NCBI RefSeq assembly: GCF_031457495.1
Contig: NZ_JAVDWM010000001.1
Span: 1,228,001-1,292,000, forward strand
DNA: 64,000 bases
Origin: Sphingopyxis sp. BE259
Lineage (GTDB): Bacteria > Pseudomonadota > Alphaproteobacteria > Sphingomonadales > Sphingomonadaceae
Direction of reading: 5' to 3'
Positions 43,216 through 53,934 of the stretch are shown here, piece after piece. The translations under genes and the position numbers were made by a program. Numbering within the stretch: the first letter of the stretch is position 1; every line of letters begins with the position of its first letter. The notes below the pieces were generated by a model, which worked only from the letters and a program-made list of their open reading frames with translations, was not told where the DNA came from and ran no database searches.

Positions 43216-45186
43216 CTAACTCGCCAGCCGTTGTGCTTCGCCCGACCGGGCCTCGCCGCGCCGGCGGATCGCCTGATCGAGCGCGTTCAGGGTGAAGGGT
43301 TTGCGCAGCACGTCATGGTCGCCGAAACTTGCGATCTCGCTCGCATCGCCAGAATAGCCGGTGACGAACAGCACCGACAGTTCGGGCCAGCGCCGCTTGA
43401 GTTGGGCGACCAGTTCGGGACCGGTGATTTCGGGCATCAGCACGTCGGACAGGATCAGGTCAAAGCCGCCCCCGTCGGCCAGCCGCCCTTCGACCAGCCG
43501 CTCGGCTTCCAGCGGATTGCCGCATCCGACCGCGCGGTGCCCCAGTTCCTCGACCGCATCGACCGTCGCGGTGAGCACACGCTCATCGTCCTCGACCACC
43601 AGAATGTGCAACATTTCGGTCGGCGCGGCATCGGCCGGGTCGGCGTCGGTGTAGCTCGCGGCGGCAGCGACCTCCTGCGGCTTGGCCACCGGCAACAGCA
43701 TGGCGACGCTGGTGCCTTCGCCTTCGGTCGATGAAATCTGCACCTCGCCGCCCGACTGGCGGCAAAAGGCGAACACCTGGCTCATGCCGAGGCCGGTCCC
43801 CTGACCCGCGGGTTTGGTGGTGTAAAAGGGGTCGAACACGCGTTCGAGCACCTCGGGCGCCATGCCGCACCCGGTGTCGATCACCTGCACCGCCAGCGCT
43901 TTGCCGTCGCCGTCGTCGAGGGTGCGGATGGTCAGCGCGCCATGGCCCTCCATCGCATCGCGCGCGTTGACCGCGAGGTTGAGCAGGGCGTTTTCGAACT
44001 GTTGCCGGTCGAGCCAGCAGGCGAGGCCGTCGGCATCAAGGTCGAGGGTCAGCGCGATCCGGTCGCCGATCGTCCGTTCGATCAGCTCGGCAAAACTGGC
44101 GATGCAGTCGTCGACCGCGGTGATTTCCGGGCGCGCGGGTTCGGAACGGGCAAAGGTCAGCAACCGCCGCGTCAGGTCGGCGGCGCGGTTGGCGCCGTCG
44201 AGCGCGTTGGCGAGGTGGCGTTCGGCCTTTTCCGGCGTATCGGGCAGCCAGCGCTGGGCCAATTCAAGCCCGCCGACAACGACCGCCAGCATATTGTTGA
44301 AATCATGCGCGATGCCGCCGGTCAGCTGGCCGACCGCCTCCATCTTCTGCGCCTGGCGTAGCTGCGCCTCGGCGGCTTCGCGTTCGGTCATCTCGCTGCG
44401 GAGCGCAATATTGGCGCGTTCCAGTTCGGCGGTGCGCGCCTCGACCGCTTCTTCCAGTTGCGCGGCGCGGTCGCTTTCGACGGCCTGTTCGCGCCGTGCG
44501 ACGCGGCGCTCGGCCTCGGCGCGGACGAGCGAAAAAGTGGCGCCGATCGCCACCGCGGCCGCCGCAGCGCCGAGCAGCGAAAACAGCAGGATCGCCTGGT
44601 TCAGGCTGGCGCGGTCGGCGGCGGCGACGCGGTTGCGTTCGCGCAGCAGGGCACGTTCATTGCTGATGATCTGGGTCAGCAACCGATCGATGCGGCCCAG
44701 CGCGGCGTCATGGCCGGCGGCGTGATATTTCGAGATTGCAGCGACGGTCTGGCTGTAGTTGGCGCTGAGCGCGGCGTCGCCGAGTTGGCGTCCGCGGCGA
44801 TCCATCTCTTGCGTCAGATCCTCGACCAGCTTCGATTGCACGTCATTGTCGCGGACGGTACGGTCGAGCCGGGTCAGATATTGCCGCGCCAGCCCCCATT
44901 GCTGTTCATAAACACGGCCGTCCTCCTTTTGCAGCCCGACGGCAAAGCGTCCTAGCGCGGCCTCGGCGCGCGCCAGCGCGGCGTCGAGCGAGCGGGTCTG
45001 CGAAATCACTTCCAGGCTCTGCGTCTGCCAGCCGAGCGAGCGGTCGTAATTGTCGTTGGCACGCGCCAGGAGCAGGACGAGCGCCGTGACCACGCCGGTC
45101 AGCAGCGTCGCCATACCGATCGTCAGCCAGAAGCGTATCCGCTCCCGCCGACCGTCGCTTTCCGTATCGCCATCCCGCTCGAACAC
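43216..45186 (-). CDS. Hybrid sensor histidine kinase (CHASE3-HisKA-HATPase-REC)
   Basis: The 656-residue protein has a span at residues 19-41, a helical CHASE3-like periplasmic domain to about 195, a second span (200-221) and a coiled coil. HisKA follows with GGIAHDFNN (His294), then HATPase ([26 protein letters not shown]) and a receiver ([18 protein letters not shown]). Start is GTG. Its output is unknown; the Hpt protein at 3524-3928 is a possible but unlinked partner. Confidence 0.92.
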   Translation of the reverse strand: MFERDGDTESDGRRERIRFWLTIGMATLLTGVVTALVLLLARANDNYDRSLGWQTQSLEVISQTRSLDAALARAEAALGRFAVGLQKEDGRVYEQQWGLARQYLTRLDRTVRDNDVQSKLVEDLTQEMDRRGRQLGDAALSANYSQTVAAISKYHAAGHDAALGRIDRLLTQIISNERALLRERNRVAAADRASLNQAILLFSLLGAAAAAVAIGATFSLVRAEAERRVARREQAVESDRAAQLEEAVEARTAELERANIALRSEMTEREAAEAQLRQAQKMEAVGQLTGGIAHDFNNMLAVVVGGLELAQRWLPDTPEKAERHLANALDGANRAADLTRRLLTFARSEPARPEITAVDDCIASFAELIERTIGDRIALTLDLDADGLACWLDRQQFENALLNLAVNARDAMEGHGALTIRTLDDGDGKALAVQVIDTGCGMAPEVLERVFDPFYTTKPAGQGTGLGMSQVFAFCRQSGGEVQISSTEGEGTSVAMLLPVAKPQEVAAAASYTDADPADAAPTEMLHILVVEDDERVLTATVDAVEELGHRAVGCGNPLEAERLVEGRLADGGGFDLILSDVLMPEITGPELVAQLKRRWPELSVLFVTGYSGDASEIASFGDHDVLRKPFTLNALDQAIRRRGEARSGEAQRLAS

Positions 45187-45313
45187 GCGCCCGTCTTACC
45201 GGACAAGCGCAGCGTCGCAAAGCACCGAAGCCGCCGGTGCTGCGGCGCCGCTTCGGTTCGGCGCAAAAAAGAATCCGCTGGTCGGGGATTGGCCCGGATC
45301 AACCGCTGTCGCT

Positions 45314-46516
45314 TCAGCCGATTATACCGACGCGCTGGCCCGCGCGTTCGAACCGGCCAAGGATTTCGGTGACCTGTTCGCTGCTATGTTCCGCGCACAG
45401 CGAACAGCGCAGCAGCGTCATATTCGCCGGGGTTGCGGGCGGGCGCGCGAGGTTCACGTAAAGCCCTTCCTCCAGCAGCGCTTCCCACATCATCGCGCCG
45501 CGCTCCAGGTCGGGCATGATCACTGCAATGATCGCCGACTGCGGCTCGTCGGTGCCGAGCGTAAAGCCGAGGTCGCGCAACCCCTTATGCAGCGTCTTGG
45601 AATTTTCCCACAGATGGGCGCGCTTGTTCGATCCGTGCATCAGCTTGCGGATGCTCGTCGCCGCCGTCGCGACGACGCTGGGCGGCAGCGACGCGGTGAA
45701 CACATAGGGGCGGCAGACAAGCCGCAGGATTTCGAATTTCGGATGGTTCGATACACAGAAACCGCCGACGGTGCCGACGCTCTTGCTGAACGTGCCGATG
45801 ACGAAATCGACGTCGTCCAGTACGCCCTGTGCCTCGGCGACGCCGCGGCCATGCTCGCCGATGAAGCCCATCGAATGCGCTTCGTCGACCAGCACCATCG
45901 CGCCATTTTCCTTGGAAACGCGGATCATCTCCTTCAGCGGCGCGATGTCGCCCAGCATCGAATAGACGCCTTCGAGGACGACGAGCTTGCCCGCTTCGGG
46001 CGGCAGGCGCTTCAGCCGTTTTTCCAGCGCTTCGACGTCATTGTGGCGGAACGCGACGATTTCGGCATTGCCCATCGCGCACCCGTCATAGATCGACGCA
46101 TGGCTGTCGATGTCGAGGATGACATAGTCGCCCTTGCCCGCGATCGTGCTGATGATGCCGAGGTTCGCCTGGTAACCGGTTGAAAACACCATGGCATGAT
46201 CCATGGCGTAAAATTCTTTCAGCGCCTCTTCGCACTCCTTGTGGCCCTGATAGGTGCCATTGAGGACGCGGCTGCCGGTCGTCCCGGCGCCGAATTTGTC
46301 GAGCGCGTCCTTGCCCGCTGCGATGACATCCTCGTCGAACGTCATGCCCATATAATTGTAGGTGCCGAGCAGGATCGTCTCGCGGCCGTTGCAGATCGCG
46401 ACGGTCGGCGACACGACGCGCTCCATCACGAGGCTGAACGGATCGGTGACCCCGGTCGCGAGGAGGTCTTCGCGCTGCTGGATCAGCGGATCGAATTTCG
46501 AAAAGAGGTCGGTCAT
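45314..46516 (-). CDS. spt: Serine palmitoyltransferase
   Basis: The 400-residue PLP enzyme has GTYNYMGM, the ring-stacking His139 (DIDSHAS), DEAHSMG (Asp211) and the PLP lysine Lys245 (GTFSKSVGTVGG). It matches the soluble Spt of Sphingomonas: it condenses L-serine with palmitoyl thioester to 3-ketosphinganine, the first step of sphingolipid synthesis. Glycosphingolipids replace LPS in many sphingomonads, but lptFG are also present here. An acyl carrier protein gene lies upstream on the same strand. Confidence 0.93.
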   Translation of the reverse strand: MTDLFSKFDPLIQQREDLLATGVTDPFSLVMERVVSPTVAICNGRETILLGTYNYMGMTFDEDVIAAGKDALDKFGAGTTGSRVLNGTYQGHKECEEALKEFYAMDHAMVFSTGYQANLGIISTIAGKGDYVILDIDSHASIYDGCAMGNAEIVAFRHNDVEALEKRLKRLPPEAGKLVVLEGVYSMLGDIAPLKEMIRVSKENGAMVLVDEAHSMGFIGEHGRGVAEAQGVLDDVDFVIGTFSKSVGTVGGFCVSNHPKFEILRLVCRPYVFTASLPPSVVATAATSIRKLMHGSNKRAHLWENSKTLHKGLRDLGFTLGTDEPQSAIIAVIMPDLERGAMMWEALLEEGLYVNLARPPATPANMTLLRCSLCAEHSSEQVTEILGRFERAGQRVGIIG

Positions 46517-46534
46517 GTCTGGATCCTAAAACAT

Positions 46535-46660
46535 CCGTTTGCCCTGAGGAGCCATTGAGTGCTGAGCTTGTCGAAGCATCGAAATGGCATCTCGAAGGGC
46601 CGCAGGAGTGCTTCGAGACGGGTCTTCGCTTCGCTTAGCCCGTCTTCAGCACGAATGGGC
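46535..46660. repeat. Dispersed inverted repeat, family A (diverged)
   Basis: Left end CCGTTTGCCCTGAGGAGC and right end GTCTTCAGCACGAATGGGC are looser than in other copies; inner GCTTCGAGACG and CATCTCGAAGGG are recognisable. It separates acp from spt. Confidence 0.7.
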
Positions 46661-46668
46661 AGAAGGGG

Positions 46669-46905
46669 TCAGCCCTGCAATTTCTCAACCGCGGCGACCA
46701 ACTGGCCCACGGTTTCGATTTCGGCCTGCATGTTCATGCTGATGATGATGTCGAACGTGTCTTCGACTTCGGCGACGAAATCCATCACCGTCAGGCTGTC
46801 CCACTCAAGATCGCCCGCAAAGGTCGTCGCGTCGGTCAGCGCGACGCCCTTTTTGTTGAACGGGCCGATCAGGCCGTGAATCTGGTCGGTGAGGGCGGTG
46901 CTCAT
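46669..46905 (-). CDS. Acyl carrier protein linked to serine palmitoyltransferase
   Basis: A 78-residue ACP with DLEWDSLTVMDF, in which Ser37 is the phosphopantetheine site. Placed directly upstream of spt, it matches the dedicated ACP of bacterial sphingolipid synthesis, presenting palmitoyl thioester to Spt. ATG at 46905. The 152 bases between it and spt hold only a repeat. Confidence 0.92.
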   Translation of the reverse strand: MSTALTDQIHGLIGPFNKKGVALTDATTFAGDLEWDSLTVMDFVAEVEDTFDIIISMNMQAEIETVGQLVAAVEKLQG

Positions 46906-47069
46906 CGGGTGCGTCCCTTAATGGAAGAATGTTGCGCGCGGGAATGCCGCGCTCCTGTCTGATTGGCAAGCGATTGCGGCGGGAACAGGGCAGCATCTTG
47001 CCGCCCCCGGCACTTCATGGCATCGCTGTGACGGGTCGCTGGCGCATTGCGAAGGCAGGGGAACAAGCC

Positions 47070-47642
47070 ATGGACAGCGAAAACGCATCGACACCAGCGG
47101 CGCGGCCGGCGGTCTCTTTCCCGCCGAACGCAGTCCACCTCGTCCGCACCAACCAGCAACTGACGATGCAATTGTCGCAGATGGCGGATCAAAAGGCATC
47201 GATCCTGATGGGCGCGACCTTCGTCGTCTTCACGCTCGCGGTGGGGCAGGCGCGCGCGGGGGCAGGGGCGCTGGCGATGCCGCTGACTATTTTGGCGACC
47301 TTTTCCTTCCTGTCGGCGCTACTCGCCGTATCGGCGGTGCTGCCGCGCGTCGGCAAGGCGCCCCCGATCGTTTACAAGGACGGCAAGGACCACAGCAACA
47401 TCCTGTTTTTCGGCCGCTTCGCGCAGATGGAGGAGGATGAATTCATCGACGCGGTGAAAGCGCGGCTGCGGACCGAGGACGATCTTTACGAGACGATGCT
47501 GCGCGATACGTATCAGAACGGCATTGTGCTGGCGCGGCGCAAATATCGGTATCTGGCCTATGCGTACCGGTTGTTCGTCGTCGGGCTGACGCTGACCTTC
47601 GGCGCGTTCGCGTTCGAGATGGTGGCGATGTGGCGGGGGTAG
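47070..47642 (+). CDS. DUF5706 / PycTM-like membrane protein
   Basis: A 190-residue protein with the pattern of PycTM effectors: TNQQLTMQLSQMADQKASIL (residues 27-46), two spans (about 43-61 and 70-91), a soluble middle with KARLRTEDDLYETMLRD, and a third span at the C-terminus. In Pycsar immunity such proteins damage the membrane when cCMP or cUMP binds. No uridylate or cytidylate cyclase gene is adjacent, so a defence role is unproven. ATG at 47070 with AGGGGAA upstream. Confidence 0.75.
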   Translation: MDSENASTPAARPAVSFPPNAVHLVRTNQQLTMQLSQMADQKASILMGATFVVFTLAVGQARAGAGALAMPLTILATFSFLSALLAVSAVLPRVGKAPPIVYKDGKDHSNILFFGRFAQMEEDEFIDAVKARLRTEDDLYETMLRDTYQNGIVLARRKYRYLAYAYRLFVVGLTLTFGAFAFEMVAMWRG

Positions 47643-47651
47643 CAAGACCGT

Positions 47652-47735
47652 CGTCATTGCGACGAGCGAAGCGACGCGGCAATCCAGGGTCTGCGTAAAC
47701 CGCCCCTGGATTGCTTCGCTACGCTCGCAATGACG
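47652..47735. repeat. Dispersed inverted repeat, family B
   Basis: CGTCATTGCGACGAGCGAAG at the left is mirrored by CTTCGCTACGCTCGCAATGACG-type sequence at the right. It separates the PycTM-like gene from the MATE gene. Confidence 0.87.
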
Positions 47736-47841
47736 AGTGGTTGGTGCCGCTGTTGCCATTTTGCCACCCCCGCCCTCGAAAATCCCGCCAGCCCCCACCT
47801 GCGATTGAACCCCCGCACCGCCGCGCCTATCCGGGCCGGCC

Positions 47842-49236
47842 ATGTTGCAGCAGGCCACGCCTTTGACCGCGGAAACACCGCAGGGTCTTCGCCAGGAATT
47901 CCGGGCGACGCTGGCGCTCGCCCTGCCGCTGGCGGCGGCGAACCTGCTCCAGATGCTTGTCCACGCGATCGACGTGATTTTTGTGGCCCGGCTCGGCGAT
48001 GCGGCGCTCGCTGCCTCGTCGCTCGGGGTGTCGATCTTTGGCCTGCTCCTGTGGACCGGCAGCGGGCTGGTCGGCGCCGCCGCGCCGCTGATCGCCGCCG
48101 AACTTGGGCGCCGCAAACATGCGGTGCGCGAGGTGCGGCGAACGGTGCGCATGGCGTTATGGCTTAGTGCGCTCGTGTCGCTCGTCTTCATGGGCATCTG
48201 CGCCGCGGGCGGGCCGATCATGGTGGCGACCGGCCAGCCCGCCGAAACCTCGGCGCGCGCCGCGGGCTTCCTGCTGATCCTGATGTGGGGCATGTTCCCG
48301 ATGATCGCCGCGACGGTGCTGCGCATCTTCGTCTCGGCGCTCGGACGGCCGACGATCGCGACCGCGATCACTTTTGGCGCGCTCGGGGTCAACGCGCTCG
48401 GCAACTGGACGCTGGTGTTCGGCAATCTGGGGATGCCCGCGCTTGGGCTGCACGGCTCGGCGATCTCCAGCGTCATCACCAGCGTTCTGATGCTGCTCGC
48501 CTATGTCGTCGTCATCCAGTCCGACCGGCGGCTGCGGCGCTATCATCTGTTCGGCAACTGGTGGCGCACCGAATGGACGCGCTTTTTCGACATGCTGCGC
48601 ATCGGCACTCCGATCAGCTTGACGATTCTGGCCGAGGCCGGGCTGTTCACCGGCGCCGCGTTCCTGATGGGGCGGATCGGCGAGGCCGAACTCGCGGGTC
48701 ACACCATTGCGTTGCAGGTCGCGGCACTCGCGTTCCAGATCCCGTTCGGGGTGGCGCAGGCGGCGACGATCCGCGTCGGGCTGGCCTATGGCGCCCGCGA
48801 CCACCGCGGCATAGCGCAGGCGGGGCAGGCGTCGCTGGTGCTCGGCATCGGCTTCATGGCGTTCACCGCGCTCTTGATGTGGCTGTTCCCGGCGCTGGTG
48901 CTGTCGATCTACGTCGATGTCGACGCGGCGCGCAACGCGGCGCTGGTCGGCTTTGCGATGCAGTTCCTCGTCGTCGCTGCGGCGTTCCAGCTGTTCGACG
49001 GCGCGCAGGCGGTCGCCGCTGGGGTCCTGCGCGGGCTGCAGGATACGCGGACCCCGATGATTATCGCGATCTGCGGCTACTGGATCGCCGGATACGGTAC
49101 CGCCATCTACCTCGGCTTCTGGACCCCGCTCGCCGGGGTCGGCGTATGGATCGGGCTGGCGGTCGGACTCATTGTGGTGTCGGCGGTGCTGCTGGCGCGC
49201 TGGCGGATGCGGGCGCGGCTGGGGTTGCTGCCTTAA
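47842..49236 (+). CDS. MATE family multidrug exporter
   Basis: A 464-residue protein with twelve hydrophobic spans and the MATE hallmarks: ALPLAAANLLQMLVHAIDVIF near the start and the second half repeat IGTPISLTILAEAGLF. It exports drugs or metabolites by cation antiport across the inner membrane. ATG at 47842. The last 68 bases overlap a convergent gene. Confidence 0.92.
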   Translation: MLQQATPLTAETPQGLRQEFRATLALALPLAAANLLQMLVHAIDVIFVARLGDAALAASSLGVSIFGLLLWTGSGLVGAAAPLIAAELGRRKHAVREVRRTVRMALWLSALVSLVFMGICAAGGPIMVATGQPAETSARAAGFLLILMWGMFPMIAATVLRIFVSALGRPTIATAITFGALGVNALGNWTLVFGNLGMPALGLHGSAISSVITSVLMLLAYVVVIQSDRRLRRYHLFGNWWRTEWTRFFDMLRIGTPISLTILAEAGLFTGAAFLMGRIGEAELAGHTIALQVAALAFQIPFGVAQAATIRVGLAYGARDHRGIAQAGQASLVLGIGFMAFTALLMWLFPALVLSIYVDVDAARNAALVGFAMQFLVVAAAFQLFDGAQAVAAGVLRGLQDTRTPMIIAICGYWIAGYGTAIYLGFWTPLAGVGVWIGLAVGLIVVSAVLLARWRMRARLGLLP

Positions 49237-49699
49237 GTTGCTGGTGAGGGAATTGCGTCGCCAGACGATTGGCGTCTTGGGTCATCTGCCGAAGCTGATC
49301 GACCGAGAGGACGCGAAGCGGTTTGTCCGCAAGACTGGCGTTCTGAAAACCTAGCCAGTGGTCTATAACTTTTGTCTCGTCATATTGAACGATGACGGTC
49401 AGGGCCGCGTGAGCAAGGTCAGAGCGCAACTCGTTCAGCTTTACGATCGCGGCAATCCGGTCGTCCAGTTTCTTGGGATGGACGAAGCGGTCACGCGACG
49501 CCGTCAGATATTTCAGCTTTTGCGAGAATAGCGCGCGTGGCGCAGCTTTGTATTCCAAGCGGACAAGATATTCGGTCACCGCGCTTTCGATCCGCGAAAA
49601 CGCGTCGATAAAGCGACCGCGCATCAGCTGCCCCTCGGTCCAGACGGCGTTCGGGTCCTGCCTCAAGGCAACCTTGTCGATTGGTATTTCACACCCCAT
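49169..49699 (-). CDS. Uncharacterised helical protein, HEPN-like
   Basis: A 176-residue protein without a known family. MRGRFIDAFSRIESAVTEYLV suggests a helix pair and ELRSDLAHAAL contains Rx4H, the catalytic pattern of HEPN ribonucleases. The C-terminal 30 residues are Ala/Pro-rich. The ATG at 49699 follows AGGGCGG. Its 3' end is antisense to the MATE gene by 68 bases. No toxin-antitoxin partner is adjacent. Confidence 0.6.
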   Translation of the reverse strand: MGCEIPIDKVALRQDPNAVWTEGQLMRGRFIDAFSRIESAVTEYLVRLEYKAAPRALFSQKLKYLTASRDRFVHPKKLDDRIAAIVKLNELRSDLAHAALTVIVQYDETKVIDHWLGFQNASLADKPLRVLSVDQLRQMTQDANRLATQFPHQQLKAATPAAPASASAPAAPPTPQ

Positions 49700-49742
49700 C
49701 TGACCGCCCTACCGCTCAGCCGAAAATTTTCCCTTAATCGCC

Positions 49743-49805
49743 TTGACGCTGTCACAACCCCCACCCATATGCCGGCTGTTAGCACTCGCACTCCGTGAGT
49801 GCTAA
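49743..49805 (+). promoter_or_regulatory. groESL promoter with CIRCE operator
   Basis: TTGACG (49743-49748), 17 bases, CATATG (49766-49771). The CIRCE element TTAGCACTC-N9-GAGTGCTAA at 49779-49805 is perfect and lies at the expected start of transcription. HrcA, the CIRCE repressor, is not in the window. Confidence 0.95.
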
Positions 49806-49837
49806 ATCACATCCATTGCATCATTGGAGGGATATCC

Positions 49838-50125
49838 ATGCAATTTCGTCCGCTGCACGACCGAGTGCTCGTCCGCCGTATCGAAGCCGAAGAAAAAACG
49901 GCTGGCGGCATCATCATCCCCGACACCGCCAAGGAAAAGCCGCAGGAAGGCGAAGTCGTCTCCGTCGGTTCGGGCGCTCGCGCCGATGATGGCAAGGTGA
50001 CCCCGCTCGACGTCAAGGCCGGCGACCGCATCCTGTTCGGCAAATGGTCGGGCACCGAAGTCAAGGTCGACGGCGAAGAGCTGTTGATCATGAAGGAATC
50101 GGACATCCTCGGCGTCATCGCCTGA
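49838..50125 (+). CDS. groES: Co-chaperonin GroES
   Basis: The 95-residue GroES has [11 protein letters not shown], the mobile loop [18 protein letters not shown] and the final ESDILGVI. It caps GroEL as a heptamer. ATG at 49838 follows GGAGGG. It is 64 bases before groEL in one CIRCE-controlled operon. Confidence 0.99.
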   Translation: MQFRPLHDRVLVRRIEAEEKTAGGIIIPDTAKEKPQEGEVVSVGSGARADDGKVTPLDVKAGDRILFGKWSGTEVKVDGEELLIMKESDILGVIA

Positions 50126-50177
50126 GCGATTTGATCGAATCTCGAGTGAAGTTGCGCAGTTTTCTGCCATTTTTTAA

Positions 50178-51833
<1,656 letters not shown>

Positions 51834-51868
51834 GTCCGAACCGTTCGGCGCTCAGCCAACGAAAAGAG

Positions 51869-51899
51869 GGCCGGGGGAGCAATCCTCCGGCCTTTTTTT
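51869..51899 (+). terminator. Intrinsic terminator of groESL
   Basis: A ten-pair stem GGCCGGGGGA/TCCTCCGGCC (one G-U pair) with a GCAA tetraloop (51869-51892), followed by seven T. Confidence 0.93.
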
Positions 51900-51904
51900 C
51901 TATG

Positions 51905-52016
51905 CCGCACCCCTGCGAAGGCAGGGGCCCATCACCGACCCTCTCGACATTTTGCAGAGGGCTGCTTTGCAATGCGCCCGTGGGTGATGGGCCCCTGCCT
52001 TCGCAGGGGCACGGCG
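51905..52016. repeat. Long inverted repeat related to family C (CCCCTGCGAAGGCAGGGG type)
   Basis: GCACCCCTGCGAAGGCAGGG and GGCCCATCAC are mirrored by GTGATGGGCC and CCTGCCTTCGCAGGGGCAC, about 30 bases between the arms. It is just after the groEL terminator. Confidence 0.85.
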
Positions 52017-52060
52017 GTTCTGTCATTGCCAGTTCATCCCGCGCCGCATAGCAAAGCGCC

Positions 52061-52807
52061 ATGATCGTGCTTGCTCTCCTGACCGCCGTCGCCGACCCGC
52101 CGCAGCCGATCGCACGATGCGGCTATCGCATCGTTCAGAGCTACCCCCACGACACGACCAGCTTCACCCAAGGCCTGTTCTGGGACGGCGGCCATCTGTA
52201 CGAAGCCACCGGCCAATATGGCCGCTCGCGCGTCGCACGGCTCGACCTCAAGACTGGCAAGGCAGTCGCCCAAACGAAGCTGCCCTCCAGCCAGTTCGGC
52301 GAAGGCATCACCCGCTGGCGCGACCAGATCATCGGCGTCACCTGGCAGGGCGGGGTCGGCAATCGCTGGCGGGTCAAGGATCTGAAGCCCGTCGGCAGTT
52401 TCAAATATGCGGGCGAGGGCTGGGGCGTCACGATGGTCGGGGACAGCCTGGTGCTGAGCGACGGCACGTCGCAGCTGCGCTTTTTTGACCCCGCGACGAT
52501 GACCGAGCAAAAACGCGTCACCGTGCGGTTCGGCACCCGCCCATTGGCGATGCTCAACGAGCTGGAGACGATCGACGGCGAGATCTGGGCCAATGTCTGG
52601 ATGACCGACATGATCGTGCGGATCGACCCCGCCAGCGGCGCGATCAAATCCTATGTCGACCTGTCGGGGCTGAAGGACCAAGCGGGCGCGTCGGGCGGCG
52701 ATAGCGTCCTCAACGGCATCGCCTGGGATGCGCAGAAAAAGCGCCTGTTCGTGACAGGCAAATATTGGCCGAAGCTATACGAGATTGCGCTCGCAGACTG
52801 CAGTTAG
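52061..52807 (+). CDS. Glutaminyl-peptide cyclotransferase, propeller type
   Basis: The 248-residue protein has TTSFTQGLFWDGGHLYEATG, FGEGITRW and GEGWGVTM, and ends LNGIAWDAQKKRLFVTGKYWPK, typical of plant-type glutamine cyclotransferases (beta-propeller). It would form N-terminal pyroglutamate on exported proteins. The N-terminus is a short signal-like stretch. It overlaps the convergent DJ-1 gene by four bases. Confidence 0.87.
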   Translation: MIVLALLTAVADPPQPIARCGYRIVQSYPHDTTSFTQGLFWDGGHLYEATGQYGRSRVARLDLKTGKAVAQTKLPSSQFGEGITRWRDQIIGVTWQGGVGNRWRVKDLKPVGSFKYAGEGWGVTMVGDSLVLSDGTSQLRFFDPATMTEQKRVTVRFGTRPLAMLNELETIDGEIWANVWMTDMIVRIDPASGAIKSYVDLSGLKDQAGASGGDSVLNGIAWDAQKKRLFVTGKYWPKLYEIALADCS

Positions 52808-53496
52808 CCGCCCAGCGCCTGTTCGATCCGCGCCGCCGCGGCGTCATAGACGCGCGTTTTCAATCCCGCGGTGATCGCGGGCGGGGTGCGGTCGGGATGG
52901 CCGCCGGCATAGGGCGGCGCGGGGTCATATTCGATTCCGAGCTGGATCGCCTGGGCCACCGCATCGCCATGCAGCCGCCCGATCAGCGTCAGCGCGAAAT
53001 CGAGACCCGAGGTGACCCCGCCGCTGGTCACCAGATGGCCGTCCTCGACGATCCGCGCGCTCACGGGTTCGGCGCCAACCAGCGGTAGCAGATGCGCATA
53101 GGCCCAATGCGTCGTCGCGCGTTTGCCGGTCAGCAACCCGGCACGGCCGAGCAGGAAGGCGCCGGTGCAGACGCTGGTCACCCACCGCGCGCCCGCCGCC
53201 TGCTGCGCGATGAAAGCGATCGTCGCGGGATCGTTCAACGCCTCGGCAACCCCATGCCCGCCGGGGATGCACAGGATGTCGGCCCCCGGACAGCTGGCGA
53301 AATCGTCGGTCGGCAGGATCGCAAAGCCGCAGTCGGTGGTGATCGGATCGCGGCTTGCCGCGGCGCCGACCAGACGCGCGCCGGGCATCCGGCACAGCGC
53401 CTGCGCGGGCGCGGTGAAATCGAGCTGGGTGATGCCCGGAAAAAGCAGAAAGACGATGGTGGTGGTGGTGGTGGTGGTGGTGGTGGAGTCGGTCAT
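52804..53496 (-). CDS. DJ-1/PfpI family protein, isonitrile hydratase-like
   Basis: A 230-residue protein: after a poly-Thr start come VFLLFPGITQLDFTAPAQ, the nucleophile elbow TSVCTGAFLLGRAGLLTG (Cys) and TSGGVTSGLDFAL. It resembles isonitrile hydratases (InhA) and ThiJ-type proteins; the substrate is inferred. The ATG at 53496 follows AAGGAC. It contains a nine-codon ACC run (see repeat). Confidence 0.82.
   Translation of the reverse strand: MTDSTTTTTTTTTIVFLLFPGITQLDFTAPAQALCRMPGARLVGAAASRDPITTDCGFAILPTDDFASCPGADILCIPGGHGVAEALNDPATIAFIAQQAAGARWVTSVCTGAFLLGRAGLLTGKRATTHWAYAHLLPLVGAEPVSARIVEDGHLVTSGGVTSGLDFALTLIGRLHGDAVAQAIQLGIEYDPAPPYAGGHPDRTPPAITAGLKTRVYDAAAARIEQALGG
53458..53484. repeat. 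Trinucleotide run (GGT)9 inside the DJ-1 gene
   Basis: Nine GGT units on the plus strand read as nine Thr codons (ACC) near residue 5 of the DJ-1-like protein. Such pure runs change length by slippage, here in steps of one residue without breaking the frame. Confidence 0.9.
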
Positions 53497-53644
53497 GCGG
53501 ATGTCCTTGCGCTGGCTATGGATCACCCAGGCGCGCGGCTCGCAATGGCGTCTTGGCCAGCCTCGCTTCCCGATGGGGCTCCATCTTCAGCGCCAGTCGC
53601 GAGGCCAGGAGAGAGTAACGCCGCGCGGCGCGAAGGGGAAGGCG

Positions 53645-53851
53645 CTATTTGTCCGTCTGCTCGGTCTTGTCTGCTGCCGACTGCTCGACCGCCGGTGCGG
53701 CGTCGCGGCTTTCGAGCATTTCGGCGGCATCGTCGAGCGCCTTTGCCTCGCTGACCGTCACCCCGCCAGGGCCGGGTTCGTTGTCGGTCCGACTGCAGGC
53801 GGACATCAGCGTCGCCGCCGCCAAAATCGCGACCAGTCCATAGCGGTGCAT
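53645..53851 (-). CDS. Small lipoprotein
   Basis: A 68-residue protein with a lipobox (LMSAC, Cys after AAATLMSA) and an acidic, Ala/Asp-rich tail. No family recognised. The ATG at 53851 is eight bases after GGGAG; upstream ATGs lie too close to the ribosome site. Confidence 0.65.
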   Translation of the reverse strand: MHRYGLVAILAAATLMSACSRTDNEPGPGGVTVSEAKALDDAAEMLESRDAAPAVEQSAADKTEQTDK

Positions 53852-53934
53852 CGGCATCTCTCCCACGAAAAAGGGCTCCATCCGCGCGGGATGGAGCCCT
53901 TCCATAGTCGCACGCTCAGACGCGCGCCAACGAC

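Noticed and set aside
47070..47642. A complete Pycsar immune system
   Set aside because: Only the membrane-effector-like gene is present; no cyclase gene exists on either side.
53458..53484. GGT run as a possible CRISPR or regulatory repeat array
   Set aside because: It is a simple trinucleotide run within a coding frame, with no spacers.
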